From positions 35,448,750 to 35,512,749 of the forward strand of contig NW_023998416.1 of assembly GCF_014805625.2 (NCBI RefSeq): a DNA stretch of 64,000 nt. Direction: 5' to 3'. The position numbers were made by a program, and so were the translations under genes. Position 1 is the stretch's first letter. The number at the start of each line of letters is the position of its first letter. This DNA comes from Glossina fuscipes (lineage: Eukaryota > Arthropoda > Insecta > Diptera > Glossinidae). The notes beneath the pieces were generated by a model, which saw only the letters and a list, made by a program, of their open reading frames with translations, ran no database searches and was not told where the DNA came from. Shown here piece by piece: positions 33,809 to 44,720 of this stretch.

Positions 33809-35634
33809 TTATTTTTCTAAACGTTTTCGCACTTTAGACATTTTTATTGGTAAGAGATTGACCATTTCGCGGCAAACGCCGATCTCTGCTTGCAAAGATT
33901 TTGACGCTTCTGCTAATTTTACGCACTCTTCGGTAAATGCCTTATAATACTTTAAACTATTTGACAGATTTTCTAGCTGTAGCTTTTGATCTGGCGTTAT
34001 CATTTTATAATGCAAACGGCCTAAATGAAAATGAGAATAAAGCCAAGTTTTCTGCTCGTCAACGTCAATATTAGCCTTAATCGAACCATCTTTTTCAGTG
34101 TAGGATTGGATAAAGCTTTTAAAGTGTTTAATTGCATTTTGGCATACTTGATTAATTTTGTGCAATTCCTGAGGATTTGGTGAAGCAGTCGACTTAAAGC
34201 AATCCAACTTAATGTCCAAAATAGCACAGTAAGATAAACCAGCGCCATACCAACACTCGCGACAAATATTGAGATAAAACGAAGGATTAAGTAATTCCAA
34301 CAATTCCTCATAGTATTTTGCACGACGCTTTTGCATTTTAGACTGATTGGAGGGATCTTCCTCGAAAAATGCCATTTGCTCATAAAGATCTGCGAAATCT
34401 TTAATAATTTTAGCATATTCACTAGCTTCGGTATCGGGTTTGTAATACTCTTTGGCTTGGTCTAACCATTTGATGACAAAATGGTAGACCTCCTTAGCAT
34501 CATCGAAGGTTAAGCAATAATCACAGCTTATACGACTTTCGTAATTTTCTAAAGGCATATCTGGAGGGAAGCAGTATCTATTAGAATCAATTTGCAAATT
34601 TTTGGCATCTAAAAGGCAAAAAATAAACACCTTGAACAAAATCAGTTACTTATAAAAAGCTCACCAGTTACTAATTTTTCATCATCATCATTGAAGAGAC
34701 GTTCTTTAGATGACGCTAATAAAGAGAGACCGTATTTGGACCAACATCGGGCCACATCCGCATAACGATGTTTGAATGTTTCTTGCAAATCCTGAAACTC
34801 CTGTTCGGATATTGAATTATCTGTATGCGAAATTTTGCTTTCATATTCAGCTATTATCAAAGTGGCGGCAGCCAAATGATGTCGAGCTTCTTTGAACATG
34901 TTTTGACCGATAAAATATTGCGATAAAGTGGCAGAATTCAAAGCAAAATCGATAGGCTCATAATTTTGCGCACTATATTGTCTTTTCAATGTCATATGAC
35001 AATATTGAGCAGATTTTTCCAATTCTCCAAGATGGCCATAAACTTGAGCTAAATAAAAGCAGCATAAAGTGTATAGACTTTCAAATTCGTTAGTACCTTT
35101 ATCGACTTCAATCTCTTCTGGAGTTCCAAAAATGTCTGTTATGCTCATCGGTTTGTTTTCACTCTTGTTAAACTCTCTATAACAAGTCTCAACTTCGCTT
35201 AGTAATTCCAAGGATTGCTTATATTCCATTCTATTTGCATAAGCAATTCCCAGCTCGTTGACAGCTCCCATATAAGCTATTATGGATTCTGGTCGGGTCT
35301 TCTTCCCTTTTATCAGATCAATGCATTCTCTAAGCGAATTTTCCCCTAAGCTTGTCTCTTCAGTAAACAAATAAATCCTACCAAGGTCCCGACAAACAAA
35401 CGCTTGAATGACCTGATAAACTAAATCATCTTTACCATCATCTGCTTCTTCAGCTAAAACAGACACTAGCGAATTTTTAAGCATTTCTTTCATTTCCAAT
35501 AGCAGATTCCTAGCCGTGTAGTGCGATTTATAGGGATCATCTGCTGGATCATTTTTACTTTCTTCATTTACGAGTTTCACTGCTTTCTCATAAATTTCCT
35601 TATAATCCGTAAGAATTTCTTTTGGTATGACCAT
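33809..35634 (-). CDS. KIFBP: KIF-binding protein (KBP family)
   Basis: Two exons, 35634-34665 and 34608-33809, split by a 56-bp GT-AG intron within the codon after KLVT, give 589 aa. The vertebrate protein is slightly longer (about 620). KBP is a TPR-like helical protein that binds kinesin motor domains and blocks their attachment to microtubules. In animals it supports axon growth and mitochondrial transport. Diagnostic stretches include FESLYTLCCFYLAQVYGHLG, EKSAQYCHMTLKRQ, ALNSATLSQYFIGQNMF and EARHHLAAATLI, all typical of the family's central TPR region. Later RYCFPPDMPLE and RAKYYEELLELLNP follow. The start Met is the first in frame and precedes a short helical N-terminus. The neighbour upstream is intergenic DNA, so no operon-like link is seen. 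Confidence 0.93.
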
Positions 35635-37243
35635 TGCTACTGAGGCCTTGAAAGGACGAAATGACGATTTTTCATATTGATTTTTTTTTCACATATACAA
35701 ACAAAACTACTCACTTTATCTTTTTGAAGTTTCTTGAAATGTAAACAAAATTGACAATTAATACTTGTGAAGCAAAGCTGTATGGATTTTACATTTGCAA
35801 AAAAGAGAAAGACATCATAAATTTCCTACTGATAGTTCGATTCAATATATCCCAAATACAATAGAAAAAAACAAACCAATTTTTGGTTTGTAAAAATTGG
35901 CTTAAAAATTCTGAAAATAACGAAGCACTTCAAATTAAAAAAATGGTAATTTAAGTCAACTTTGACTTTATATTCATACTTCCTGCTAGTTAATAATCAT
36001 CATATGTCATGTGATCATTATGCAATGTATTCAATAAAACTGACTCTTGGTTCCACCGAAACTATGACTTCCACAAAAAGACACACTTCCTTTCAGCGAA
36101 ACTACTTCCAGAACAAGCTGTATTTCGTCCCAGTAAAGGTGACCTTTTTTTCCACAAGACTTATGACGAAAAACAAAAAACACTTACAAAGGCAATAGAA
36201 GAGGAAATCACGGACTGTAACTTATTTTGCTGAACCTCATTTCTTTTTGTTTGTTAACAATACTGGAGTACAAAAAAGTATTCTGAAATGCTCGAAAAAA
36301 AAATGTCCGAGTTGATACCTGCTCTTTTCAAATATTGTCCCGGGAAGAAACAAATTTGAGCCCGAAAACTACTCCACAAGTAATATAATGTATTAAATGA
36401 ATGTCTTTCGAAAACAGAAGGAAGAGATATGTAATTTTTCTTCAAAATAAAACATTCTTCTAGTTCTTCACGAAAAAAATTCAGCAAGTACTAAGAATCA
36501 AAATTTCGTTCCCGTTTGCATATAACATAGTTTTTAGAGCAAATAATTTTTCAATTTTATTGTATATATATATATAAATGTATATGCGTTTTAACAGAAA
36601 ACTATGAATAGGTGAACAGTTCCGTTCTTTTTCATTTCATGACAAAGGTTTAACGCATAGTGTTACCATATTGCGACGATATCTTTACTTTCAACATATG
36701 GTATTTTTTATATTTGAGGAAAAGGAAATCCGCTAACGGTCTTTAAATGTAAAAAATCTCAAAGGGGAAAATTGGAAGTGAATTTCTCTTAAAGACGCAC
36801 TAAAAAAAGAATAAAAAACGCCAAGGGCAAATGGCAATAAATGTATATAAAATTTGCTTCGATTCATTGTAGGTTCTGCTATTATTATCGTGACAGGAAG
36901 AGGTGACAATAAAAACGTTATCAAGGCTACCACCACTTAATATCTGCATTGCCCTAACAGGAAGAAAAACGCGTTTGCTTTTGTCCTCAGATCCACTAGC
37001 TTTCAAAAGGTATATGAATCTTATTACGCATCCGCATCCTCTATATATATACGATATAGTGATATAGACACAAGTCGATGGGAGCGTATAAACGACAGTG
37101 TCCATTCCAATGTAAGCGATTTGAACCATTTTAAGCGAACATGGTGTAATTTGTTTGCTTGAGATGTTAGCATCATCTCCACATTAAAACGGCTCGGTGG
37201 TATATAAAAAAAAAATTTTTATTTTGAAACTTTCCTTGTTATG
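35635..37243. other. Intergenic region between KIF-binding protein and RpL7
   Basis: Only short chance ORFs on both strands and a TA-dinucleotide run (36564-36577). No gene, RNA or repeat array is supported. Confidence 0.5.
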
Positions 37244-37249
37244 TTTATT
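37244..37249 (-). promoter_or_regulatory. Poly(A) signal candidate for RpL7
   Basis: AATAAA on the minus strand 14 bases after the RpL7 stop, implying a very short 3' UTR. A second copy lies at 37223-37218. Confidence 0.55.
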
Positions 37250-37262
37250 TCATAAGCACAGT

Positions 37263-38095
37263 TTACACCATCTTACGCAAGAGAGAATTTATCTTATGCT
37301 CACGATTTCCGAAATCCCCACCATCTACGTAATGATTAGCCTTCTTACGCCAGCCGCCTGTGGGCGTGTTTAGTTTAAACGGCCACAAAAAGTTGGCAGC
37401 ATATTTGAAATTCGGGCCGACAGTAAATATTTCATGTACCATGTCCTCAACGCATTGAATATTGTAGGCTTTGCGCATCTTACGCTCAATTACGAAGTTG
37501 TCAGTAATAGGAATGCGTTGACGGTTATGTTTCACAAAACCACGCTTATAAATCAATTCTCGCACACTCTTTAAGTTTGGATAACCCCAGGTAATGTACG
37601 GCTCTGCGATGCGTAACATATTGATTGTGGCCTTGTTCAATTTAATAAAAACTCCATTATTAATCTGACGTAAACGGAACAATTGCAAGACTTTGCGTAC
37701 TTTAGGCGCAACTTTATTAATACTAAAAATTAAGAATTGTTCAAATGTTCACATATTCATTTCAGCATTTTATTATTTATCTCATTGTTAACTCACCCAC
37801 GTATACGTATAACAAATGCTAATCTAGCTTCACCCGGTACGTAGTACTGGCCACGAGCTTTGGCTAAACGTCTCAACTTTATTTCTCGTCTTTCGGCCTT
37901 AATGTATTCATTTTGATATTTCTCTGCACGTACCAAATTTTCACGTCTACGCAAAGCTATCACAGCAGCACGCTTCAATTTTCTCTTCGTTTCTTCAGCC
38001 CGTTTACCGATTTGCTTCTTACTGAATTTTAGCTTTGATTCTGGTACCGCGGGAAGCTTTTTAGCCTCAGGTTTTTTCGTAGTCGTAGCAGTCAT
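37263..38095 (-). CDS. RpL7: 60S ribosomal protein L7 (uL30)
   Basis: Two coding exons, 38095-37797 and 37722-37263, join inside a Gly codon (FVIRIRG|INKV) to give 252 aa, the length of the fly protein. The N-terminal 70 residues are very basic ([17 protein letters not shown]). The uL30 core follows, with [51 protein letters not shown] and ELIYKRG. The C-terminal eukaryotic extension has [15 protein letters not shown] and [18 protein letters not shown]. It is a structural protein of the large subunit acting in the cytoplasm. The start codon sits directly at an acceptor (tcttatcgcag|ATG), so the 5' UTR is in a separate exon. The intron between coding exons is short (74 bp). It is head to head with the RPA-interacting protein gene. 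Confidence 0.97.
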
Positions 38096-38225
38096 CTGCG
38101 ATAAGAATGATTTTTATCATTTTCTAAATAATTTCGACTTATTTTCAAGAAAACTGCAAGTGCAAATATGAGTCTCCACTAACCTTTACTTGTTACAACG
38201 CACGTTTTAGGAAGAAAAGAAATAG
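38096..38225 (-). promoter_or_regulatory. RpL7 5' UTR exon, 88-bp leader intron and possible TOP start
   Basis: Minus strand: an acceptor ends at 38096, one base before ATG. A donor (GTAAAG|GTTAGT) lies at 38184/38183. Upstream is a pyrimidine tract (TTTCTTTTCTTCC, about 38223-38211) of the kind at which ribosomal-protein mRNAs begin (5' TOP). The exact start site is inferred. Confidence 0.55.
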
Positions 38226-38762
38226 CGAGAGGAAATTGTTTTTGATGTTGTCAGTACCGTATGAAAATGGCGTAAGAATTATGTATACAGAGTTGTATAT
38301 ATGTCATAGATTGCTGACTTACCACCAATTACTGCTAACAAATTAAGTATTTCAAAAAATAATAAATACTTTGTTTGACAGAGAACAAAAGCATTTCGCC
38401 ACATATAAAATAAATACATTTTCGTTATCAATTATCCGAAAGGGATTCACTAAATGTTTTAGTATACAAATTTACTAATAGGAAACTGTGGTCAGGCTAA
38501 CTACGGCTAAAAACTTTGTTACATTCTTCTGTTCATTTTCTACTTTCTTTTTTTTGATTCAAATTATGGCAATAATTGCGTATTGTAGTTATCCATTTTT
38601 CTATTATCAATGCTTGAGTGTATCAATAAATTAACAATGGCAATTCTGCGGCTTCCTTTGCTTTGACATATATTTTGTAGACATTGTACTTATCGCATTT
38701 TTTACTTATCGCTCTTTGTATTAAAATTTGTCCAAAATTGCCCATTAGTTAAAAAAAGGAAA
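38226..38762. promoter_or_regulatory. Shared upstream region of RpL7 and the RPA-interacting protein gene
   Basis: The two genes are transcribed away from each other with about 540 bases between the RpL7 TOP tract and the start codon at 38763. No other gene is visible, so this interval must contain both promoters. No clear TATA box is seen. Confidence 0.5.
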
Positions 38763-39849
38763 ATGGATTGCCTTACTAGCCCTAGCAGTCCTAAATACAA
38801 CACAACAATCGAACAAAAGTTAAAGGCACAAAGAGCCGCCAAATTATATCGTCGGTCATCACCTAAGCTACGAGATCTTTTGAGAGAGGTATTGATGAAA
38901 ACATTGATAAAAATATTTGTAGAGAACTTTCTTGTTTATTTATAAGAAATGTAGGATACGTTTGAAAGAAGCTCGTCATATCTCGCATTCGCGCATGAGG
39001 TCAATAAATGAAGAAGACGAAGAACATGTAAGTGTTTAAAAGCTCAAAATAAAGTTTTTACGTTTACTTTCTACCATCATTGTTTGAATTCTTCATTACT
39101 ACCTATAACTTAGTTGCATTTACATTTAGACAATGTAAAGTGATCTAGCTATTTCTCTACTCTGTAGATCATGTGAAGATATTACCTTTTTTTTTAAAGT
39201 GGAATGGCTAATAGTTTTGCGCAAGTTGTAAGGTGACTTTTTGGTTTTTGTTAAAAACCTTTGGGGATTTTAAGTGTCAAAGACACTCATTTATCTTGAT
39301 TTCGTACACATACGGGAATTGCGTTTATCAACATTTTATTTCATTTATAACATGCTAGGCACTTCTTTCTAGGTTCCACTTAAAGACTTATTACGCCAAG
39401 AAATCTCCGAGTTGGACTTTGATATAAATCTACAGGAAGAGATTTATAATGAACTAATTGAAGAGATAAATGAATGGTTCGTAGAACAGCAAGAAGGAGA
39501 AGACAATTATTATGTGGAAGTAGACGAGACGAATGCGCTGATTTGTCCGGTTTGCCAGAAATCAACCCTCGTAATTTATTTAAATAAAGATAATCGCTAT
39601 AATTACCGGTGCAAATGTAGTGCTAAGTGAGTAATGTAGTAAGAATATGTTTGTTGGTAACCAACTAATGATACTTTTTCCGTTCACAGTTTTTTCTTTA
39701 AGGAAGGCCCACAAGTTTTGCAATCTCTACTAAGCGACGAAATTGATAAACATGAACAGCTGTGTTCCAAACGTTTAATATTTTTTGTGAATCCTCTAAC
39801 GCAACAATTGGAGATTATATGTGAAACATGTGATTATTTTTCCTGCTAG
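38763..39849 (+). CDS. RPAIN: RPA-interacting protein (RPAIN family)
   Basis: Four exons, 38763-38888, 38947-39027, 39373-39626 and 39690-39849, give 206 aa, close to the family size. RPAIN proteins bind replication protein A and carry it into the nucleus. The N-terminal RPA-binding helix is split by the first intron, SPKLRDLLRE|KCRIRLKEAR. This matches the family's conserved '...R.....R..CL.R....R' block and fixes the acceptor as ttataag (38946). The middle is acidic (EELIEE-type helix with EINEWFVEQ). The C-terminal zinc-binding domain has ICPVCQK (Cys127, Cys130), RCKCSA (Cys149, Cys151) and CETC...C (Cys198, Cys201, Cys206). The protein ends right after the last Cys. An alternative acceptor 8 bases on would shift the frame to an early stop. 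Confidence 0.9.
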
Positions 39850-40782
39850 CAATTTGTCAAATTTTTTGCGTATATATTTTGTTTTTGGTTAATTCATATA
39901 ATTAATATTATGTGAATAGAGTGCAAGTTTTCCTCTAAATCTCTCGTAAGTGCTTTATATTAAGTCCATTAATGTATTATTATAAACACAGCTAAGTACT
40001 CAAAATTCTTTTCCTAACATATACATTTTTGAAAGTCAACGTGTTACCTAAAAGTGGTTTTTTTAACATTAGGGATCAAGACTTTTTCCTAAATAAATTC
40101 TCGTTGTTTATTAATATTTCAGATTCAACTAAATTCCTTCTTGGTCAAAGCTGCATATTAAACAATAGCTTTCTCTACGTAAATTGTTTTGCCCTTTTTT
40201 TTCGTTTATACACTTTCTAAAGTTATTTAACAATATAGTAATTTCTAATGAAATATAAAATTGTATTTGGTTTTTCCCTTTTTTATTTATAATATATTTC
40301 TATTTTTTTGTAAATTTTCATTCGATTTCAATTTTGCACCAAGCACGTTGTCCACACTTTAGAACTATAATCAAGCTCCAAAGGTTCATACAAATCAAAC
40401 GCATAAATAATGGTTTCTTAAAATAAACATTGTACAGATGCTTTTACCTCGAATTCCTATACCACCCATTGATTTATAAACATTGTACAGATGTTTTTAC
40501 CTCGAATTTCTACACCCCCCATTATCATTAGAAGACCCACCAACACTATATGTTCTTGCTAAGATCATTACATGGAAAGCTAATATAAAAATTATCTTCA
40601 GTGTGGATCACACTGGATATTGCCAAACTTTTTCATCTAAATACGTAACGTTTTGGGAACGAAAATGTCCCTTGAAATAAACTGATAGTTTAATCTATGA
40701 ATTTCAGTTCAATTGCAGGCCATGTTCTTTCCACAGCAATTGCCTATTCCTATATAACTATATGATCCCAGCATAAATCGTA
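39850..40782. other. Region downstream of the RPA-interacting protein gene
   Basis: AT-rich, with an AATAAA at 40092-40097 that may end the upstream transcript and the small tandem repeat listed next. No gene is supported. Confidence 0.45.
40424..40523 (+). repeat. Two-copy tandem repeat, about 51 bp
   Basis: taaacattgtacagatgctt ttacctcgaa ttcctatacc acccatt is followed by a second copy with a few substitutions. Confidence 0.8.
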
Positions 40783-40998
40783 AGTTCGATTAAGATACTC
40801 ACGAAAAATTTCACTTTTATATAAAAGTGTTGACGGAAAACGCCGTGGTGCGCAAAAACAAAAACAAACAAAGGAAGAAATACCAATGAAAGATGACAAT
40901 TTGAAAGATTGGAAGTGTCCCCAATGCGGAGAGATCTTAACTTCTGCCTCTCGCCTTGAACAACACCTAGAAAGTCATTTAGAAAACAAATACTAATT
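40783..40998 (+). other. Short ORF ending in a single C2H2 zinc finger, origin unknown
   Basis: A reading frame open from 40783 to the stop ending at 40998 (about 71 codons). It begins basic (SVDGKRRGAQKQKQ) and contains an internal Met at 40886. It ends WKCPQCGEILTSASRLEQHL followed by ESHLENKY. Cys-x2-Cys-x12-His-x3-His is a full C2H2 finger. A stop lies just upstream, and no convincing splice acceptor or further exon is seen. It could be the last exon of an unseen gene, a retro-copied scrap, or part of a mobile element. Its stop codon directly abuts a LINE-type tandem repeat tail. Confidence 0.5.
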
Positions 40999-41160
40999 AT
41001 TAAACATTATTAAACAGTCTTAAACCCTTCTAAACACTTGAAAATAATAGCGGAATTCAACATCAAAACTTTATCAAACATTATTAAACAGTCTTTAAAA
41101 ACCTTCAAACATTTCAAAATAATAGCGGAATTCAACATCAAAACCTTATTAAACCTTATA
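40999..41160 (+). repeat. Tandem repeat matching the LINE tail at 17076-17330
   Basis: Two full units of about 73 bp and the start of a third, with attaaacagtcttaaac, ttctaaacacttgaaaataa, tagcggaattcaac and atcaaaact. Its reverse complement shares ttccgctatt, aagtgttta and gtttaagactgtttaat with the array at 17.1-17.3 kb, in the same order. So in LINE orientation this copy reads on plus. Confidence 0.75.
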
Positions 41161-42570
41161 GCATATATGATGAAATTGGCTCAACATTTCCCATGTAACC
41201 CTATAAGCAATTTCATACCCGGTTGCTTGAAATTTTGCATCTCTCTGGTATTTGTGAGCAGATTGCAGCCATTTCTCCACAGAAGTTGTGTATGTATAAC
41301 ATCCCCGTCTCCATCGTATCAAGTTTCGACCTAACATCTAATATAAATTAGGACATAATTTCTTCCTCATTTGTAGGCGGATCACCTCATTAACATCACA
41401 TGTACAAATTCTAAATTTCTTTCTGATTTTTTCGCCAGTATCTTTGGGGTACTAAATGACTTAAAACTCCAATTTGAATGTTTAATGTGAGTTGTTCAAA
41501 TGTAAGAATTCAAATTGCTGCAAGCGAGCATCTGCTGGATTTCTCGACAGTCAGTGAAATCGAGTTCACTATATATGAAAAACCAACGGACATAAAAAAA
41601 ACTAATATACAAAAACTTTTTTTCCAATAGGTTTTATTTTTCTTTTAATTTTCTTGCATAAATAAACTAAGTTGTTGATTTAGTAAATTATACCAATTAC
41701 ATTGGAGAACAAAGTGAAAGCAAACTTAATTCTTACAGAGCAAAAATATTAAAAAAATAGAACCGTATACGCTTATTTTCTTTCTCTAAGAAGGAACAAA
41801 TAATTCCCACAAGCGTTGAAATGCGTATGAATATTTTTATATTATTTCTTTTTGATTAGTCAACAGAAAATCTTCGAAATTACCGCTGAAACCTTGAACG
41901 GTCCAATTTAAAGATCCTGTCATTATAATACCAGGAATTTGATTGAAAATTGAGAGGAAAAATGATTCTTTGTTTTGCGAATTTATAATACATTTTTGTT
42001 ACTTATATGCTTTACGACTTTTACCTTCATACGCACAAACCTACACATTATTGTTTTCATTTCTTTTAATATAATTCGAGAATATGTCGCAGATATTACC
42101 TTCTAAATAATAACTTGTTGAAGTGTAATAAACTTTTACATCCTTTTTTTAATACTAGCACGAATTTAAAACATATTCTTCCAACAATTTCAACATGTTT
42201 TACAAAACTTGCGTCAACACTGAGAATAACATTGTTTATTATTTTTGAAATAGGTGTAACTTCTCAACAATTTGCAAATCAGCTGTGTTTTTCTAATAAA
42301 CGTTTGGTGTATCTCACACTTGTATCTAATTCAAATTAAAATGACCAAAATTTTGGTACGGAGAGTCCGAAGAATAAAATTGAATTCTCTCTATTATCTG
42401 TAGATGGTTTAGCTTATATTTTACGTAACTGCTATCCGAGGAACAAGACCCGAAAGTCTCTATTTACCCAGAATGAGTACATAAACCTTATTATTGCTTT
42501 CCAATCAAGCCCGGCTATGTCAATTTTCAGAAACAATTCTTATCCTGAAGCGTCGAATTAGAAAGGAAAG
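41161..42570. other. Intergenic stretch without a recognised gene
   Basis: Short ORFs only. The dispersed repeat at 42290-42425 is listed separately. Confidence 0.5.
42290..42425 (+). repeat. Dispersed repeat, plus-oriented copy of 24641-24770
   Basis: Contains ctcacacttgtatctaattc, ttttggtacggagagtccga, gaataaaattgaattctctc and tgtagatggtttagctta. The same blocks occur in the same order on the minus strand near sorting nexin 17. Confidence 0.75.
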
Positions 42571-42976
42571 CAGCTGTAAAATGTATAGAAATAAAGCGTG
42601 CCAGTTGCAGAATGTACAGGAGTAAAGCGTGCCAGGTGCAGCATGTGTAAAAAAAAAGCGTGCCAGTTGCAGAATGTAAGGAAGTAAAGCGTGCGCTTTG
42701 CAGAATGTGTAAAAATAAAGCGTGCCAGTTGCAGAATGTGCAGAAGTAAAGCGTGCCAATTGCAGATAAAGCGTGCCAGTTGGAGAATGTGTAGAAATAA
42801 AGCGTGCCATTTGCAGAATGTACAGAAGTAAAGCGNNNNNNNNNNGTGTAGAAATAAAGCGTGCCATTTGCAGAATGTACAGAAGTAAAGCGTGCCAGTT
42901 GCAGAATGTGTAAAAATAAAGCGTGCCGGTTGCAGAATGTACAGAAGTAAAGCTTGCCAGTTGCAGAATGTGCATA
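42571..42976 (+). repeat. Minisatellite, about 31-bp unit, about 13 copies, interrupted by a gap
   Basis: The unit gcgtgccagttgcagaatgt + acagaagtaaa repeats with variants. In places the 3' part alternates between gtacagaagtaaa and gtgtagaaataaa, suggesting a two-unit higher-order period of about 62 bp. The array stays open in two minus-strand frames only because of its periodicity. An assembly gap of ten N lies inside. Confidence 0.95.
42836..42845. other. Assembly gap (10 N)
   Basis: Ten N within the minisatellite, flanked on both sides by the same repeat phase. The real number of copies is therefore unknown. Confidence 0.99.
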
Positions 42977-44720
42977 TCTTCTTCTTATTTGTTCATATAT
43001 GAGTATAAAAAAATAAAAAGTTTGATATATAGTAATGTAAAAGAAAATTATACAATGTTGGAGAAGGCATAATTTATATGAATCAATCGCCAACAACATA
43101 TTATACCAGAAATGTTATCATTCATTATTGCGGAAAATCTGTAAAAAAAAAAAATGTAGTAACTAACTTCTTCTGTAATAAAAAACTTAAAAATTTAAAC
43201 ACTGGATTCAACTTCATTATTTCTTTCATTTTCCAAATTCTATATAGTTTTCTATTCATTTTCACCTTGCATGCTTGTTATTATTTAGCATATGTGGCTT
43301 GTTTATACAAAACAAATAAATATCAGATCGGCTCTTCATTTTGTACGCGCCTCTCAGTTATTAATGCATCGAAATAAGAAATTTGTTGGGAAGTATCGTC
43401 GCCGTTGATATTTTATTAGCCTCTAGGCGATAATCAATTAACTCCCATAACAAAACAGGGCGACAGTCGCCTGTTTACATGATTACCGCCTTCACTTAGT
43501 GTTGGTTGTTTGAGCTGCATATATATGAGAAAACAGCTGTAAATTGAAAACAAAATAAATTGCGAACAAAATTGTTTACATACATACAGCTGAACTAAAG
43601 CAAAAGTTTTAAATTTGTGAAGGCTATATAAATGAATTCTTTTTTTTCTTGGTTTTTACTCCGCATATGTAATTACTCTTCTTAATTTGCCAAAACTTGC
43701 AATTAATTATGTATTACCAATCTTTCCACCCATCATCGTATACTGTCGTTATCATTGATAAAAGGCCAAGAAGCTCATTTGTCTACTGAATATATTGTCG
43801 GGAACTGGTCTAATTAATTTTGCGAAACAAAAAAAGGTTGAGTAAAATATTATTAAATGGTCAAGTAGGTTTAGAAATATTAGGCGGAGTGGTTCCTTTT
43901 CTTATATTATGTTACTAAGCTGCGGAGGAATAACGAGATTGGCTGAAAAGGAATTTTGTAAAGCATAGAAGTGCTCTCCGGGACGTTTCAAGACCTCTTA
44001 CTTTATAGACAATGTATAAGAAATGATTTTATACTTTTCCCAACAATATAAATTAAAATATACGTACGCATTCAATTAGATATAGATATCTGCAACAGAC
44101 TACGTTTTACGAAAAATTGTGAGTGCTGACATAAGCAAAAGTCTACATGGCTATTAATGGGTGGCGGTAATGACCTTTACTTAAGCATTGTACAGAGCAC
44201 CATTTGTGCTTATCTATCAGAAATTATACAAGAAATAGGAAATATTAATGGAATATTTTAATACATTATATAAAATAATTTATTAAAAAATACATAATTA
44301 GTGCCTTAGCTAACAAGATTACAATTCAGCTTTAAGCAGAACTCAGAATAAAATAGTACCATTAGACTGTAGAGCAGCATTAGTGAAAGTGGTAGAATTG
44401 GGGGATAATGGCAACCTTTATAATACTGCTTTAGACATTGAAAAAGGTAAATCGCCATTTTGCTCCTTTCTTACTTCAAGAAAATTTTCACACGACCAGC
44501 AAGAAGTTAGTTCCTTGGAAATTGAAGTGTAAAACTACTTTACAACATAAGACACTAAGCATTAAAGAGGATTAATACATATAACATATGTTATTATGTA
44601 AATACGTAGAAAAATTGCATTCATTTTGCGAATTTTTAGTGGAAGAAAACTGAGTTTTTGATATAAAAAATATACCAGGTGTGTTTTTTCATTTGTGCAG
44701 AAGTGCCCAAACCATTGAAT
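42977..44720. other. Upstream region of the SCAF4/8-type gene
   Basis: No other coding exon is recognised. An acceptor-like tttcatttgtgcag ends at 44700, twenty bases before the start codon. It suggests that the 5' UTR is spliced and that the promoter lies further left. Confidence 0.4.

Noticed and set aside
34021..34422. 133-codon minus-strand ORF overlapping KIF-binding protein
   Set aside because: Shadow frame of a strongly conserved coding exon.
36800..37129. 109-codon minus-strand ORF between KIF-binding protein and RpL7
   Set aside because: Low-complexity hydrophobic segments, no motif and no flanking signals. Most likely chance.
38938..38955. Downstream RPAIN acceptor (aatgtag)
   Set aside because: It shifts the frame to an early stop. 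The acceptor at 38946 restores the conserved LREKCRIR block.
42520..43099. Two long minus-strand ORFs with repeated HALLLYILQ-like words
   Set aside because: They only translate the 31-bp minisatellite in two frames, cross the N gap, and have no start or splice context.
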